Assembly (NCBI RefSeq): GCF_015354405.1
Contig: NZ_JADKYP010000039.1
Span: 1-64,000, forward strand
Origin: Nocardia sp. BSTN01
GTDB lineage: Bacteria; Actinomycetota; Actinomycetes; Mycobacteriales; Mycobacteriaceae
Length of the DNA stretch: 64,000 bases
Reading direction: 5' to 3'
Shown: piece after piece, positions 16,421 to 24,200 of the stretch
How positions within the stretch are numbered: position 1 is the first letter of the stretch
Layout: each line of letters opens with the position of its first letter
Notes under the pieces: model-generated
Seen by the model: only the letters and a program-made list of their open reading frames with translations
What the model was told of the DNA's origin: nothing
The model's database searches: none
Translations under genes and position numbers: made by a program

Positions 16421-17512
16421 CTATTGGTCGAAGGCGATGTCGATGGAATCGCTGACCGGGACGGCCTGGCACGCCAACGTGAGCCCAACGCGGATATCCG
16501 CGTCCACCAGCGTGTCGTTGCGGAGCATTTTGACCTCGCCGCTGCGCACCGTGCAGGCGCAGGCGCTACATGCTCCTTCGCGGCACGAGAAGGGCGCGTC
16601 GTAACCCTGGCTCAGCAGCACGTCGAGGAGCTTCGCATTCCGTGGCCACCGTAACTGGATCTTCCGGCCACCCAACTCCACCGTCACGCCTGCCGGAGTC
16701 TCACCATCGGTGGGCTCGGCTACCTCGATATCGGCGAACGGATCTCCGGAAAGGGACCGGTACAGCTCGATATGGAGCCTGGAGTCGGGCACGCCGATGG
16801 TGCCGAGAGCAGACCGCGCGACCTCCATGAACGAGGCCGGCCCGCAGACGAAGGCGTCATATGCCGAATAGGCCCCGAGGGAGTCGATCAGACCGTTCAC
16901 CGTCGGCAGCCCGCGTTCGGATTCCAGCCAATGTTCCACATTAAGCCGATCCGGGAACTCACGCATGATGTCGTCGAGTTCGTCGCCGAAGATCACCGAC
17001 TTCTCGTCCTTGTTCGCGTAGAACAGGTAGACCGTGCCACTCCCGCCGATCAGCGTCGACTTCGCAATGGAAATCATGGGCGTGATTCCGCTGCCCGCGG
17101 CGACCAGCAATAGATCGACGTCCAATGATTTCGGGACGAACACCCCCGACGGAGTCAGAACCGTGAGCCGCATCCCGACCTCGGCGTTGTCGCACAACCA
17201 ATTCGAAGCGTATCCTCCGGCGGTTCGCTTGACTGTCACCACCAGGTCGTCGTCCAGGTGGGGGGAACTCGACAGCGAATAGCATCGCGCCACCGCCCCG
17301 GTCCGGTCGCTCGGTACACGTATCGTGAGGAATTGCCCGGGATGGTATTTGAATTTAGAGACGAGCGCCTCCGGGACTTCGAGTACGAGGGAGGCCGCAT
17401 CACCTGTTTCGCGGATGACTTCGACGACTGTGAGATTGTGAACATGCGTGTTGCCGTGCCCGGTGCCGGCAACGTCGGGCCGGGCCGCGGTCGTACTATC
17501 TTCTTCTGACAT
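16421..17512 (-). CDS. Ferredoxin-NAD(P) oxidoreductase with 2Fe-2S domain (KshB-like)
   Basis: A 363-residue reductase in the order FAD domain (RCYSLSSSP, 77-85), NAD domain (GSGITP, 140-145; CGPASFM, 223-229) and C-terminal plant-type 2Fe-2S domain (Cys310, 315, 318, 348). This matches the reductase of 3-ketosteroid 9-alpha-hydroxylase in order and length. No Rieske oxygenase gene is nearby, so the partner here is more likely the diiron oxygenase (18525-19529) in the same transcription unit. An in-frame upstream start at 17548 is possible; neither start has a strong ribosome binding site. Confidence 0.87.
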   Translation of the reverse strand: MSEEDSTTAARPDVAGTGHGNTHVHNLTVVEVIRETGDAASLVLEVPEALVSKFKYHPGQFLTIRVPSDRTGAVARCYSLSSSPHLDDDLVVTVKRTAGGYASNWLCDNAEVGMRLTVLTPSGVFVPKSLDVDLLLVAAGSGITPMISIAKSTLIGGSGTVYLFYANKDEKSVIFGDELDDIMREFPDRLNVEHWLESERGLPTVNGLIDSLGAYSAYDAFVCGPASFMEVARSALGTIGVPDSRLHIELYRSLSGDPFADIEVAEPTDGETPAGVTVELGGRKIQLRWPRNAKLLDVLLSQGYDAPFSCREGACSACACTVRSGEVKMLRNDTLVDADIRVGLTLACQAVPVSDSIDIAFDQ

Positions 17513-17566
17513 TTCGCGTCGTGTACCTCGTTGGACAGCGCGCTTCATCGACAGCGCGGTTCAGGG

Positions 17567-18412
17567 CTACTTTCGATCGAATTGGGAGGCGATACGGGAC
17601 CGACTCGCGAGACTCGCCGCGATGTCCTGGTAACGCGGCCCGAGAATCCGCGGAATCAGGTCGAATCCCCGCGCGTCGGGGCCGATCAGCACCCGTGGCC
17701 GGTTTCGCTCGATACCCCGGACGATAGCCCGAGCCGCACCCTCCGGCCGGGTGAACGCGATGCGTTGAAACTGCCGGCTCGCCTCGGCACGTTCCTCTTC
17801 CGACTCACCGGCACCGCGTGCGTGGGCGACGATATTCGTCTTGATGCCGCCGGGATGAACACACGTGACACCTACCGGATATCGCCCGATCCGCATTTCC
17901 TGCCGCAGCGCCTCCGTGAAACCCCGAACGGCGAACTTTGCGGAGTTGTAAGCACTTTGCGAGGGAACGCCGATCAGCCCGAAAACCGACGAGATATTGA
18001 CAATATGGCCGTCACCGGAGGCCACCAGATCCGGAAGGAAGGCTTTGGTGCCGTGTGCGACCCCCCAAAAGTCGATGTTCACGACCCATTCGAAGTCTTC
18101 CCAGGACATGTCGATAATATTGGCGCTCAGGGCGACCCCGGCGTTGTTGACGACCAGATTCGCCTCACCGAATTCCTTCCGTACATCGTCGGCATACGCA
18201 TAGACCTCGTTGCGATCGGAGGTGTCCACCTGGTATGGAACCGCGATTGCTCCGATCTTCTCGCACCGTGCGGCGGTGTCGGCCACCGCGGCAGAGTCGA
18301 TATCCGAGAGGGCAAGCTTCGCCCCTCGGCGCGCCAGGTTCAATGCGAGCGCGCGGCCTATCCCCGAACCCGATCCGGTGATGACAGCAACCTTGTTCTT
18401 GAAGTCCTTCAT
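17567..18412 (-). CDS. Short-chain dehydrogenase/reductase, SadH-like
   Basis: A 281-residue SDR: TGSGSGIG at 12-19, NNAG at 89-92, catalytic Tyr155/Lys159 (YNSAK). The central stretch (WEDFEWVVNIDFWGVAHGTK, then HIVNISSVFGL and SQSAYNSAKFAVRGFTE) closely resembles SadH, the SDR of the M. tuberculosis mymA operon, as remembered. It lies between the diiron oxygenase and the KshB-like reductase, all on the minus strand, and probably oxidises or reduces the hydroxylated intermediate. Confidence 0.87.
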   Translation of the reverse strand: MKDFKNKVAVITGSGSGIGRALALNLARRGAKLALSDIDSAAVADTAARCEKIGAIAVPYQVDTSDRNEVYAYADDVRKEFGEANLVVNNAGVALSANIIDMSWEDFEWVVNIDFWGVAHGTKAFLPDLVASGDGHIVNISSVFGLIGVPSQSAYNSAKFAVRGFTEALRQEMRIGRYPVGVTCVHPGGIKTNIVAHARGAGESEEERAEASRQFQRIAFTRPEGAARAIVRGIERNRPRVLIGPDARGFDLIPRILGPRYQDIAASLASRSRIASQFDRK

Positions 18413-18524
18413 GGTTTCATTCCTTTATCGACGCTGTCATACCGATTCGGCAAGTCGTGCGTCTTCTTTTCCGGTGAGTTCGGCTACGCGTCTGTCAGGC
18501 CCGGATGCGTCACCGACACGAATT

Positions 18525-19529
18525 TCAGGCAGCGGACCTTTCGCGCTCGATTTGCTCGAGCAAATCGTCCGGAAGCGACCGCGACCACTTGTAGAGGCGA
18601 GTTGTGACAGGCCCACGAATCATTCCGACTTCATGGAGGTAACGAACCAGCGGCTCCGACCGGAAAATCGCCTGAGACCGGTATTCTTTACTCGTCATCG
18701 CGGTCAGGAATCCCTTGAGCGGATGAATCCCGACCGATCGGTACACTTTCGGATTTACCAGCACCGGCTGAACCAGCATGTTCTGCAGGGCGAACAGGCC
18801 CCGGTGCCATGCATTGGCAGCTTTACCGCGGGCCTGAATCGCACGGACCAATTCCTCCCGCGCGTAGGTGATGTGACGCGCTTCCTCCAGGATGTGGATC
18901 TTCATCATCTGCCGCAGATGAGGCTGCAGCTCGGGATCGTTCATCGCTTCGCGCTGGAACCGGTCCAGCAGTTCCTCGATGAGCAGGGTGCCGGCCAGGA
19001 CGGACGGCCCACGCGGAATGAAACCCATAACACGGTATAGCCACGTGAGCGCCGAGGGTTGCCGATACGGCTCCAGCTCGCTCAGATTGACCAGGCGGCT
19101 GAACATCGTCGAATGCCGAGTCTCTTCGGCGACTTCGGCGAGTGCGTACCGGCTGTGATCGTCGGTCATTTCGTCGCTTTCGAGCACGCCGCGCAACAGC
19201 ATGGTACTGAGCCCGACCTCGGCCATGATCCCGAAACTGAGAATCGCCACCATCTCGTGCATGCCGAGAGTACGACGCTGCTCGTCGGTCAATGTGGCCC
19301 AGAGCCGGCTTCCGTACAGTGTCTGCCGGTGATCGGGGATCCACTTCTTTTCCGGATCGAGCGGTGCGTCCCAGTTGATGTCGAGCTCACCGTCATACGA
19401 GCGATCGGCCGTCGAACGCAACAGACGCTGTGCCGTCTTCTGCCGATCTCCGACATTCTTCAGGGTTGTCGTGGAGATTCCGGCGTTGTTGACGACCGAC
19501 CGGGGCGCTTCTACTTCGAATGTCGTCAT
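18525..19529 (-). CDS. AurF-type diiron oxygenase
   Basis: A 334-residue member of the AurF/p-aminobenzoate N-oxygenase family, with helices carrying a full set of diiron ligands: Glu104, Glu136 and His139 (EETRH), Glu186, and His212, Glu216, His219 (HILEEARH). The spacing matches the AurF pattern of H-x3-E-x2-H. It is the first gene of the group running to the SadH-like SDR and KshB-like reductase, the latter a plausible electron donor. Its promoter carries a regulon operator. Substrate unknown; hydroxylation or N-oxidation are both possible. Confidence 0.85.
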   Translation of the reverse strand: MTTFEVEAPRSVVNNAGISTTTLKNVGDRQKTAQRLLRSTADRSYDGELDINWDAPLDPEKKWIPDHRQTLYGSRLWATLTDEQRRTLGMHEMVAILSFGIMAEVGLSTMLLRGVLESDEMTDDHSRYALAEVAEETRHSTMFSRLVNLSELEPYRQPSALTWLYRVMGFIPRGPSVLAGTLLIEELLDRFQREAMNDPELQPHLRQMMKIHILEEARHITYAREELVRAIQARGKAANAWHRGLFALQNMLVQPVLVNPKVYRSVGIHPLKGFLTAMTSKEYRSQAIFRSEPLVRYLHEVGMIRGPVTTRLYKWSRSLPDDLLEQIERERSAA

Positions 19530-19587
19530 GAGTGGGTTTCCTTATCTTCAGCCGACGATTGCGGCGGAAAACCTCGTCGGTACCCGG

Positions 19588-19606
19588 AGTATCTGATACC
19601 GCTGGT
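19588..19606. promoter_or_regulatory. Shared regulon operator, copy C (diiron oxygenase)
   Basis: The minus strand reads ACCAGCGGTATCAGATACT, a full consensus match. It lies 6 bp downstream of the -10 box and 59 bp upstream of the diiron oxygenase start codon. Confidence 0.8.
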
Positions 19607-19612
19607 TCGCAT

Positions 19613-19642
19613 AGTGTGCGCGCCCGCCCGTATCGGTGTCAA
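19613..19642 (-). promoter_or_regulatory. Promoter of the diiron oxygenase operon
   Basis: On the minus strand, TTGACA (19637-19642) and CACACT (19613-19618) are 18 bp apart. The bases after the -10 box (GCGAACCAGCGG) closely resemble those after the mce promoter, so the two promoters look related by descent. Confidence 0.7.
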
Positions 19643-19649
19643 GGTTCTT

Positions 19650-20666
19650 TCACCCCCGATCGGCCGTCTCGTCACGCGCCGGCGGCAAGCACCTGCCCAG
19701 CCGCAGCACCGCGCGTGCCGTTCGGCCGTTGAACAGCCCCGATTCGAGTCCGAACGCGACGAGCTCCCCCGTCAGGCAATTGACCCGCGCCCGGTAGTTC
19801 CGGCTGGTGTAGGCCGCCCATACCGCCCGATACGGGTTCAATCCGACACTCCGATAGATCTCCGAACTGATCAACCCGGGGCCGACCCGCACGATCCGCA
19901 CCGCGGCGAAGATTCCCTGCAGCCTGCTCCACAGCCGGCCTGTGCGCCCGAGCGCATCCTCGAGTTCATCCCAGGCGAACGCGATATGCCGGTCGCGCGC
20001 ACCGGAATGCACTTTCAGCACCTGCAACACATGCGGCTGCAACTCGTCTTGCTCGGACACCTCCCGCGATACCGCGTCCACGAATTCGTCCGCCAGCAGG
20101 CTCAGCACTTGGGTCATCGGCCCGGCCGGCGTCAGAAGTACGGTGTGCGCCAGGCGGTCCGCTCGCAGGCGCTCGATGTCCGGGGCGACTCCGGCATGCT
20201 TGATCAACCGGCCGAACATGGTGACGTTGCGCGAGCGATCGTTGATCATCGACAAGAGGAACCGAGATCGATCGTCGACGAGAGCCTGCTCGATCGCGAT
20301 CGTTCGGAAGGTGAGCATCGAGGCCGCGGTCTGGAGGCACATGGCTGTCGCGAGAAGGGCCACCAGTTCCCGCTTTCCGAGTTCCGTGCGCTGTCGCGGG
20401 GTCAGCGACTTCCACAATCGGGTTCCGTACACGGAGATCAGGGAGTCCGGCATCCACGCGGTTCCGGGTTCAGCGGGACGATCCCAGTCGACGTCGAGTT
20501 CGCCGTCGTAGGTATCTTCCGCGACGGCGAAAAGTAGTCGCTGCGCAGCGCGCTGCCGGTCGGCAACGCTCTTTCTCCGCGTCACAGGACCACCGATCGA
20601 TGTCACAGGGCGGGGAAACCTACTGGTCACGCCATTGGTCATCGCCGATTCACCGTTCCTCTCCAT
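19650..20666 (-). CDS. AurF-family paralogue with degenerate metal site
   Basis: A 338-residue homologue of the neighbouring diiron oxygenase; it shares SYDGELD/TYDGELD-type and YRSVG(I/L)xP segments. Aligned ligand positions differ: Glu104 is Gln112 here, Glu136 is Arg144, His139 is Asn147 and Glu216 is Arg224. His220, His227 and a helix Glu are kept. With four of seven ligands lost it probably cannot bind a normal diiron centre and may be a partner or regulatory subunit. The ATG at 20666 has GAGG upstream; a GTG at 20681 is the alternative. It has its own operator-bearing promoter. Confidence 0.8.
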   Translation of the reverse strand: MERNGESAMTNGVTSRFPRPVTSIGGPVTRRKSVADRQRAAQRLLFAVAEDTYDGELDVDWDRPAEPGTAWMPDSLISVYGTRLWKSLTPRQRTELGKRELVALLATAMCLQTAASMLTFRTIAIEQALVDDRSRFLLSMINDRSRNVTMFGRLIKHAGVAPDIERLRADRLAHTVLLTPAGPMTQVLSLLADEFVDAVSREVSEQDELQPHVLQVLKVHSGARDRHIAFAWDELEDALGRTGRLWSRLQGIFAAVRIVRVGPGLISSEIYRSVGLNPYRAVWAAYTSRNYRARVNCLTGELVAFGLESGLFNGRTARAVLRLGRCLPPARDETADRG

Positions 20667-20722
20667 GGGTGTACCTCGCACCGGAATCTCGTAGGAACCG
20701 ACAAGCAGGTTCGCGGACCACG

Positions 20723-20741
20723 AGTATCACATACCATTGGT
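20723..20741. promoter_or_regulatory. Shared regulon operator, copy D (AurF paralogue)
   Basis: The minus strand reads ACCAATGGTATGTGATACT, one base from consensus in the central half. It lies 7 bp downstream of the -10 box, between the AurF paralogue and the divergent DUF4873 gene, and could affect both. Confidence 0.75.
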
Positions 20742-20748
20742 AGCACTG

Positions 20749-20777
20749 ACTGTGAGCGTCACCGCGCTGGTTGTCAA
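20749..20777 (-). promoter_or_regulatory. Promoter of the AurF paralogue
   Basis: On the minus strand, TTGACA (20772-20777) and CACAGT (20749-20754) are separated by 17 bp, matching the other promoters of this regulon. Confidence 0.65.
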
Positions 20778-20825
20778 TGGGCCGGCATGCCCGCCCGCGG
20801 TGGCCGACGACCGAAAGGACTGCAC

Positions 20826-21173
20826 ATGACGAACCGGTTCCCGCACAGCCCGCACGAGGATTCGGACTACATCGGCGAGGCCACCATCGTCATCCGCGGC
20901 ACCGAAGTTCCCGCACATGTGGAGATCAAGGGCTACCGCGAGCCGATCGACGGCATTTTCCGCTGGATCGGGCGAATATCCCCCAATGAGCAATTGACCG
21001 AGATCCTCGCGAACCAGACGCGAGTGCGGGCGACGATCCGCACCTCCCACGGTGCGCGCGACGCCTTCGTCGGAGACCCCGACCCGTGGAACCGCTACCG
21101 CATCATCGGCAAGAGCACGCCGCCCTATCACGTGCCTACCGAACCCGATCAGGGCGAGGACGGGTCCGCGTAA
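20826..21173 (+). CDS. DUF4873 domain protein
   Basis: A 115-residue protein made almost entirely of one DUF4873 domain (GEATIVIRGTEVPAHVEIKG, then PIDGIFRWIGRI). In other actinobacteria this domain is often attached to flavin monooxygenases; here it stands alone. The ATG has AAAGGA seven bases upstream. It sits between the AurF paralogue and the mce operon, on the mce strand, and may be an accessory factor for the oxygenases of the island. Biochemical role unknown. Confidence 0.75.
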   Translation: MTNRFPHSPHEDSDYIGEATIVIRGTEVPAHVEIKGYREPIDGIFRWIGRISPNEQLTEILANQTRVRATIRTSHGARDAFVGDPDPWNRYRIIGKSTPPYHVPTEPDQGEDGSA

Positions 21174-21219
21174 CCACGGGATCGCCACTGCGGAACGGGG
21201 TCCGATTTCGGCGAATCGC

Positions 21220-21248
21220 TTGACGTGGCGTGTGACCGAGCGCACACT
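21220..21248 (+). promoter_or_regulatory. Promoter of the mce operon
   Basis: TTGACG (21220-21225) and CACACT (21243-21248) are 17 bp apart, 130 bp upstream of the yrbEA start. The segment downstream of the -10 (ACGAACCCAGCGGTATCAG) is nearly the same as at the diiron oxygenase promoter. Confidence 0.7.
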
Positions 21249-21259
21249 ACGAACCCAGC

Positions 21260-21278
21260 GGTATCAGCTACCGATGGT
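21260..21278. promoter_or_regulatory. Shared regulon operator, copy E (mce operon)
   Basis: GGTATCAGCTACCGATGGT on the plus strand; its complement is ACCATCGGTAGCTGATACC, two bases from consensus. It lies 11 bp after the -10 box, where repressor binding would block initiation of the importer operon. Confidence 0.78.
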
Positions 21279-21377
21279 AGCGCCCCCCGGGTACTGAGGA
21301 ACCGGGCTCAGACTGGTCCTCGCCCGAGGATTGCCGCTGTGAATTCTGCTCGCTCCGCTGGACAAAGAGGTTTCGCA

Positions 21378-22289
21378 GTGGCGGCCATACACATCGAACC
21401 ACCCCCCGTTCATGATCGGACTCCCGAACCGTCCACGCCTCTGCCGCCGCTCCCTCCGCAGTCCGACGGCGAGGCTTCGGCCATCGCGATAGCCCGCCGC
21501 AACTTCTCCGAAACCGTCGGCGAAGCCCTGCGCACCTTCGGACGCCTGGTCGACATGGCCTGGGAAACGCTGCGCGGCATCGTCACCGACATGCTCGCGT
21601 TGCGCTTTCCGGGGCGCGAAATGTTGCGCCAGGCTTGGTATCTGGTGACCGTGACCACGATTCCCGCAATCCTGATGGCCGTGCCGTTCGGAGTCGTGGT
21701 CTCGGTGCAGATCGGAAATCTGATTCATCAGCTCGGTGCCGACTCGCTTGTGGGCGCCGCGGGTGGCTTGGGAGTGATCCAGCAAGCAGCGCCCATCGCG
21801 ACCGGCTTGCTGCTGGGAGGTGCCGGCGCCTCCGCGATCGCCGCCGATTTGGGCGCCCGGACGATTCGTGACGAGATCGACGCGTTGCGAACGATGGGGA
21901 TCAACCCGGTGAATCGGCTCGTCGCACCACGCGTGGTGGCGATGCTGATGATCGCACCGCTGCTGAATGTGCTGATCATCTTCGTCGGAATCGTATCCGG
22001 TTATGCGATCGCCATCGGCCCGCAGCACGTCACTCCCGGTAGCTACTGGGCTACATTCGGATCCTTTGCCGTCGTCACCGACGTGTGGATCTCGCTGGCG
22101 AAGGCGATGCTGTTCGGGTTCATCGTGGTGATCGTCGCCTGCCAGCGCGGATTGGAGGCCAAGGGCGGGCCGAGGGGAGTTGCCGACGGCGTGAACGCCG
22201 CGGTCGTCCTCTCGGTGGCGGCGGTCATCGTCGTGAATCTGGTGATAACCCAGGTCGTCACCATGTTCCTTCCTGTGCGGGTGGCGTGA
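21378..22289 (+). CDS. yrbEA: MCE-system permease YrbEA (MlaE family)
   Basis: A 303-residue integral membrane permease of the Mce lipid-import complex, homologous to MlaE. After a proline-rich, soluble N-terminus of about 45 residues come several hydrophobic helices with the conserved family segment QQAAPIATGLLLGGAGASAI and the coupling-helix region RDEIDALRTMGINPVNRL. GTG start with AGAGG nine bases upstream; the open frame extends further but lacks a ribosome binding site. Its stop overlaps the yrbEB start by one base. The complex normally uses an MceG ATPase encoded elsewhere; none is in this window. Confidence 0.93.
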   Translation: MAAIHIEPPPVHDRTPEPSTPLPPLPPQSDGEASAIAIARRNFSETVGEALRTFGRLVDMAWETLRGIVTDMLALRFPGREMLRQAWYLVTVTTIPAILMAVPFGVVVSVQIGNLIHQLGADSLVGAAGGLGVIQQAAPIATGLLLGGAGASAIAADLGARTIRDEIDALRTMGINPVNRLVAPRVVAMLMIAPLLNVLIIFVGIVSGYAIAIGPQHVTPGSYWATFGSFAVVTDVWISLAKAMLFGFIVVIVACQRGLEAKGGPRGVADGVNAAVVLSVAAVIVVNLVITQVVTMFLPVRVA

Positions 22290-23155
22290 TGGTGGCGACG
22301 TCGTACGCACCGCGCGGCTTGCGCTGGGCCCGCAACCTCGCCACCCGGCCCGAGCGAATACTGGCACCGATCGAAACCGTCGGATTCACAACGGCTTTCG
22401 TCTGGCATACGCTCGCGTCGATACCGTTCACACTGCGGCGTTACCGGGCACAGACCATTCGCACCATCACCGATATGACGTGGGGCCGCGGTTCGGTGAT
22501 CGTGGGGGGCGGCACGGTCCCGGTGCTCGTCATCCTCGGGCTCGCGATCGGCGGTGGTGTCGGCATTCAAGCCTTCGCCGCACTGGACATCCTCGGGCTC
22601 GGCCCCGTCACCGGTGTGGTGTCGGCATTTGCGAACACCCGAGAATTGGCCCCGATCGCCGCCGCGATCGGTTTCGCAGCACAGGCCGGCTGCCGCATGA
22701 CGGCGGAAATCGGGGCCATGCGAATTTCCGAGGAAATCGACGCATTGGAATCGCTCGGCCTCAAATCGATACCGTTCGTGGTCACCACCCGGGTGATCGC
22801 CGGCGCCGTGGCGATCGTGCCGACCTTCATCATTGCCCTGATACTCAGCTACCTCGCCTGCTCGGCGGTGGTCGTCGTGGTCCACGGCTCCTCTCCCGGC
22901 GTGTACAACCATTACTTCTTCCAGTTCACCAGTGGTTTCGACCTCATCGCATCGGTCGCGAAGATTCTGGTGTTCGGGATTGCCGTCATCCTGATTCACT
23001 GCTATTACGGCTTCTTCGCCGCAGGCGGTCCCGAGGGCGTCGGAATCGCATCGGGACGGGCGGTGCGTGCCAGCTTCGTCAGCATCATCGGTCTGGACAT
23101 GGTGCTCACGCTTCTGCTCTGGGGGATCAATTCCTCCATCGAATTCACCGGGTGA
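22289..23155 (+). CDS. yrbEB: MCE-system permease YrbEB (MlaE family)
   Basis: The second 288-residue permease subunit. Family marks include ANTRELAPIAAAIGFAAQAG and RISEEIDALESLGLKSIP, the latter equivalent to the coupling helix of YrbEA. About five hydrophobic segments are visible. Start ATG at 22289 overlaps the yrbEA stop. YrbEA and YrbEB are expected to form the heterodimeric channel at the inner membrane below the Mce tunnel. Confidence 0.93.
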   Translation: MVATSYAPRGLRWARNLATRPERILAPIETVGFTTAFVWHTLASIPFTLRRYRAQTIRTITDMTWGRGSVIVGGGTVPVLVILGLAIGGGVGIQAFAALDILGLGPVTGVVSAFANTRELAPIAAAIGFAAQAGCRMTAEIGAMRISEEIDALESLGLKSIPFVVTTRVIAGAVAIVPTFIIALILSYLACSAVVVVVHGSSPGVYNHYFFQFTSGFDLIASVAKILVFGIAVILIHCYYGFFAAGGPEGVGIASGRAVRASFVSIIGLDMVLTLLLWGINSSIEFTG

Positions 23156-23159
23156 TCGA

Positions 23160-24200
23160 ATGCGCGACTATGCCATGCCAGGAACACCGGTGCGCCGGCG
23201 CACGGCGGCCGTCATCGGCACCGTGGTCGTCATCGCCGCCGTAGCGAGCGGATTCGCGATCGACACCGATCGCGGCCGAGCACCGCAGAACCGGATGCAG
23301 GTGCATCTGCGCACGGAACAGTTGGGCGAAGGAATCGTCGAAGGTACGGCCGTGCGTCTCGACGGTGTGGTGGTGGGGGCGGTCGATGGCATCTCGAGCC
23401 TCGACCGAGGCCGTCAGCTTCTGACTCTGGACCTCGACCGAGATCGGATCGCCGGTATGTCCGACAATCTCGACGTCGCCTACGCTCCGTCGAATCTGTT
23501 CGGCATCAGCTCGGTCGTTCTCGGACAAGCAGGCGCCGGCAGTCCATTGCACGACGGAGAAGTGGTCGACCTGACCGGCTCGAAGGCCGCCGACGTCAAG
23601 GACGAAACCCTCGGCCGCCTGCTCCGCATGCTCAGCGACACCACTGTCGAGGTGCTGACCCCGCAGCTCACTCAATTGATCACTCAGCTCAGCGGCGACC
23701 TGCGGCAGTTCACTCCCTTTCTCCGGTCGATCACCGTCCTGAGTCGGACAGTGGCCGATACCCAGCGTTTCGCACCTTCCTTCCTGATCGACCGTTACGG
23801 TTCCCTGGCGGGCGGCATCGGCCGATTCAGCTCAGCGACAGTGCAATTGCTCGCGGCCGTTCTCGCGATCCCGATCTTCACCGACGACCATGCGCGATTC
23901 GACGCCACCATCGATATGCTTGCCGCACAGGCTTTTCCGGGCATGGGCGCGATCGGCGACGTGTCGAAAGAATACTTCCACGGTTATACCGAACTGTTCA
24001 CTCCGACCGTGCAAGCTCTCGCCGGCACCGTCCCGCGGCCTGCCACATCGAAGGCGGAATTGTCTGAACTGCTGGCGCGTCTCGATCGAATGTTCATCGA
24101 TACGCCCGGCGGGTCCGCCCTCAACGTCCGTGTCGTCCTGCGCGGACTTCCCGGACTGGCCGTGCCGCTGTTCGGACCGGTGCAGGGGGGTCAGCGATGA
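23160..24200 (+). CDS. mceA: Mce family protein MceA
   Basis: A 346-residue Mce protein: short cytoplasmic N-terminus, a membrane anchor (about 14-32), an MCE beta domain (about 38-120, containing LGEGIVEGTAVRLDGVVVGA) and a long helical region. Six such subunits (A-F) build the periplasmic tunnel for hydrophobic substrates. It is short compared with 400 or more residues usual for MceA. Starts 5 bp after yrbEB. Confidence 0.88.
   Translation: MRDYAMPGTPVRRRTAAVIGTVVVIAAVASGFAIDTDRGRAPQNRMQVHLRTEQLGEGIVEGTAVRLDGVVVGAVDGISSLDRGRQLLTLDLDRDRIAGMSDNLDVAYAPSNLFGISSVVLGQAGAGSPLHDGEVVDLTGSKAADVKDETLGRLLRMLSDTTVEVLTPQLTQLITQLSGDLRQFTPFLRSITVLSRTVADTQRFAPSFLIDRYGSLAGGIGRFSSATVQLLAAVLAIPIFTDDHARFDATIDMLAAQAFPGMGAIGDVSKEYFHGYTELFTPTVQALAGTVPRPATSKAELSELLARLDRMFIDTPGGSALNVRVVLRGLPGLAVPLFGPVQGGQR

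Noticed and set aside
18425-18455. Possible sixth copy of the regulon operator before the SadH-like SDR (CGGTATGACAGC on the minus strand)
   Set aside because: Only the central GGTAT is kept and there is no matching promoter; similarity is within chance.
21225-21377. Longer N-terminus for YrbEA starting at 21225
   Set aside because: It would begin between the -35 and -10 boxes and include the operator; the GTG at 21378 has AGAGG at correct distance.
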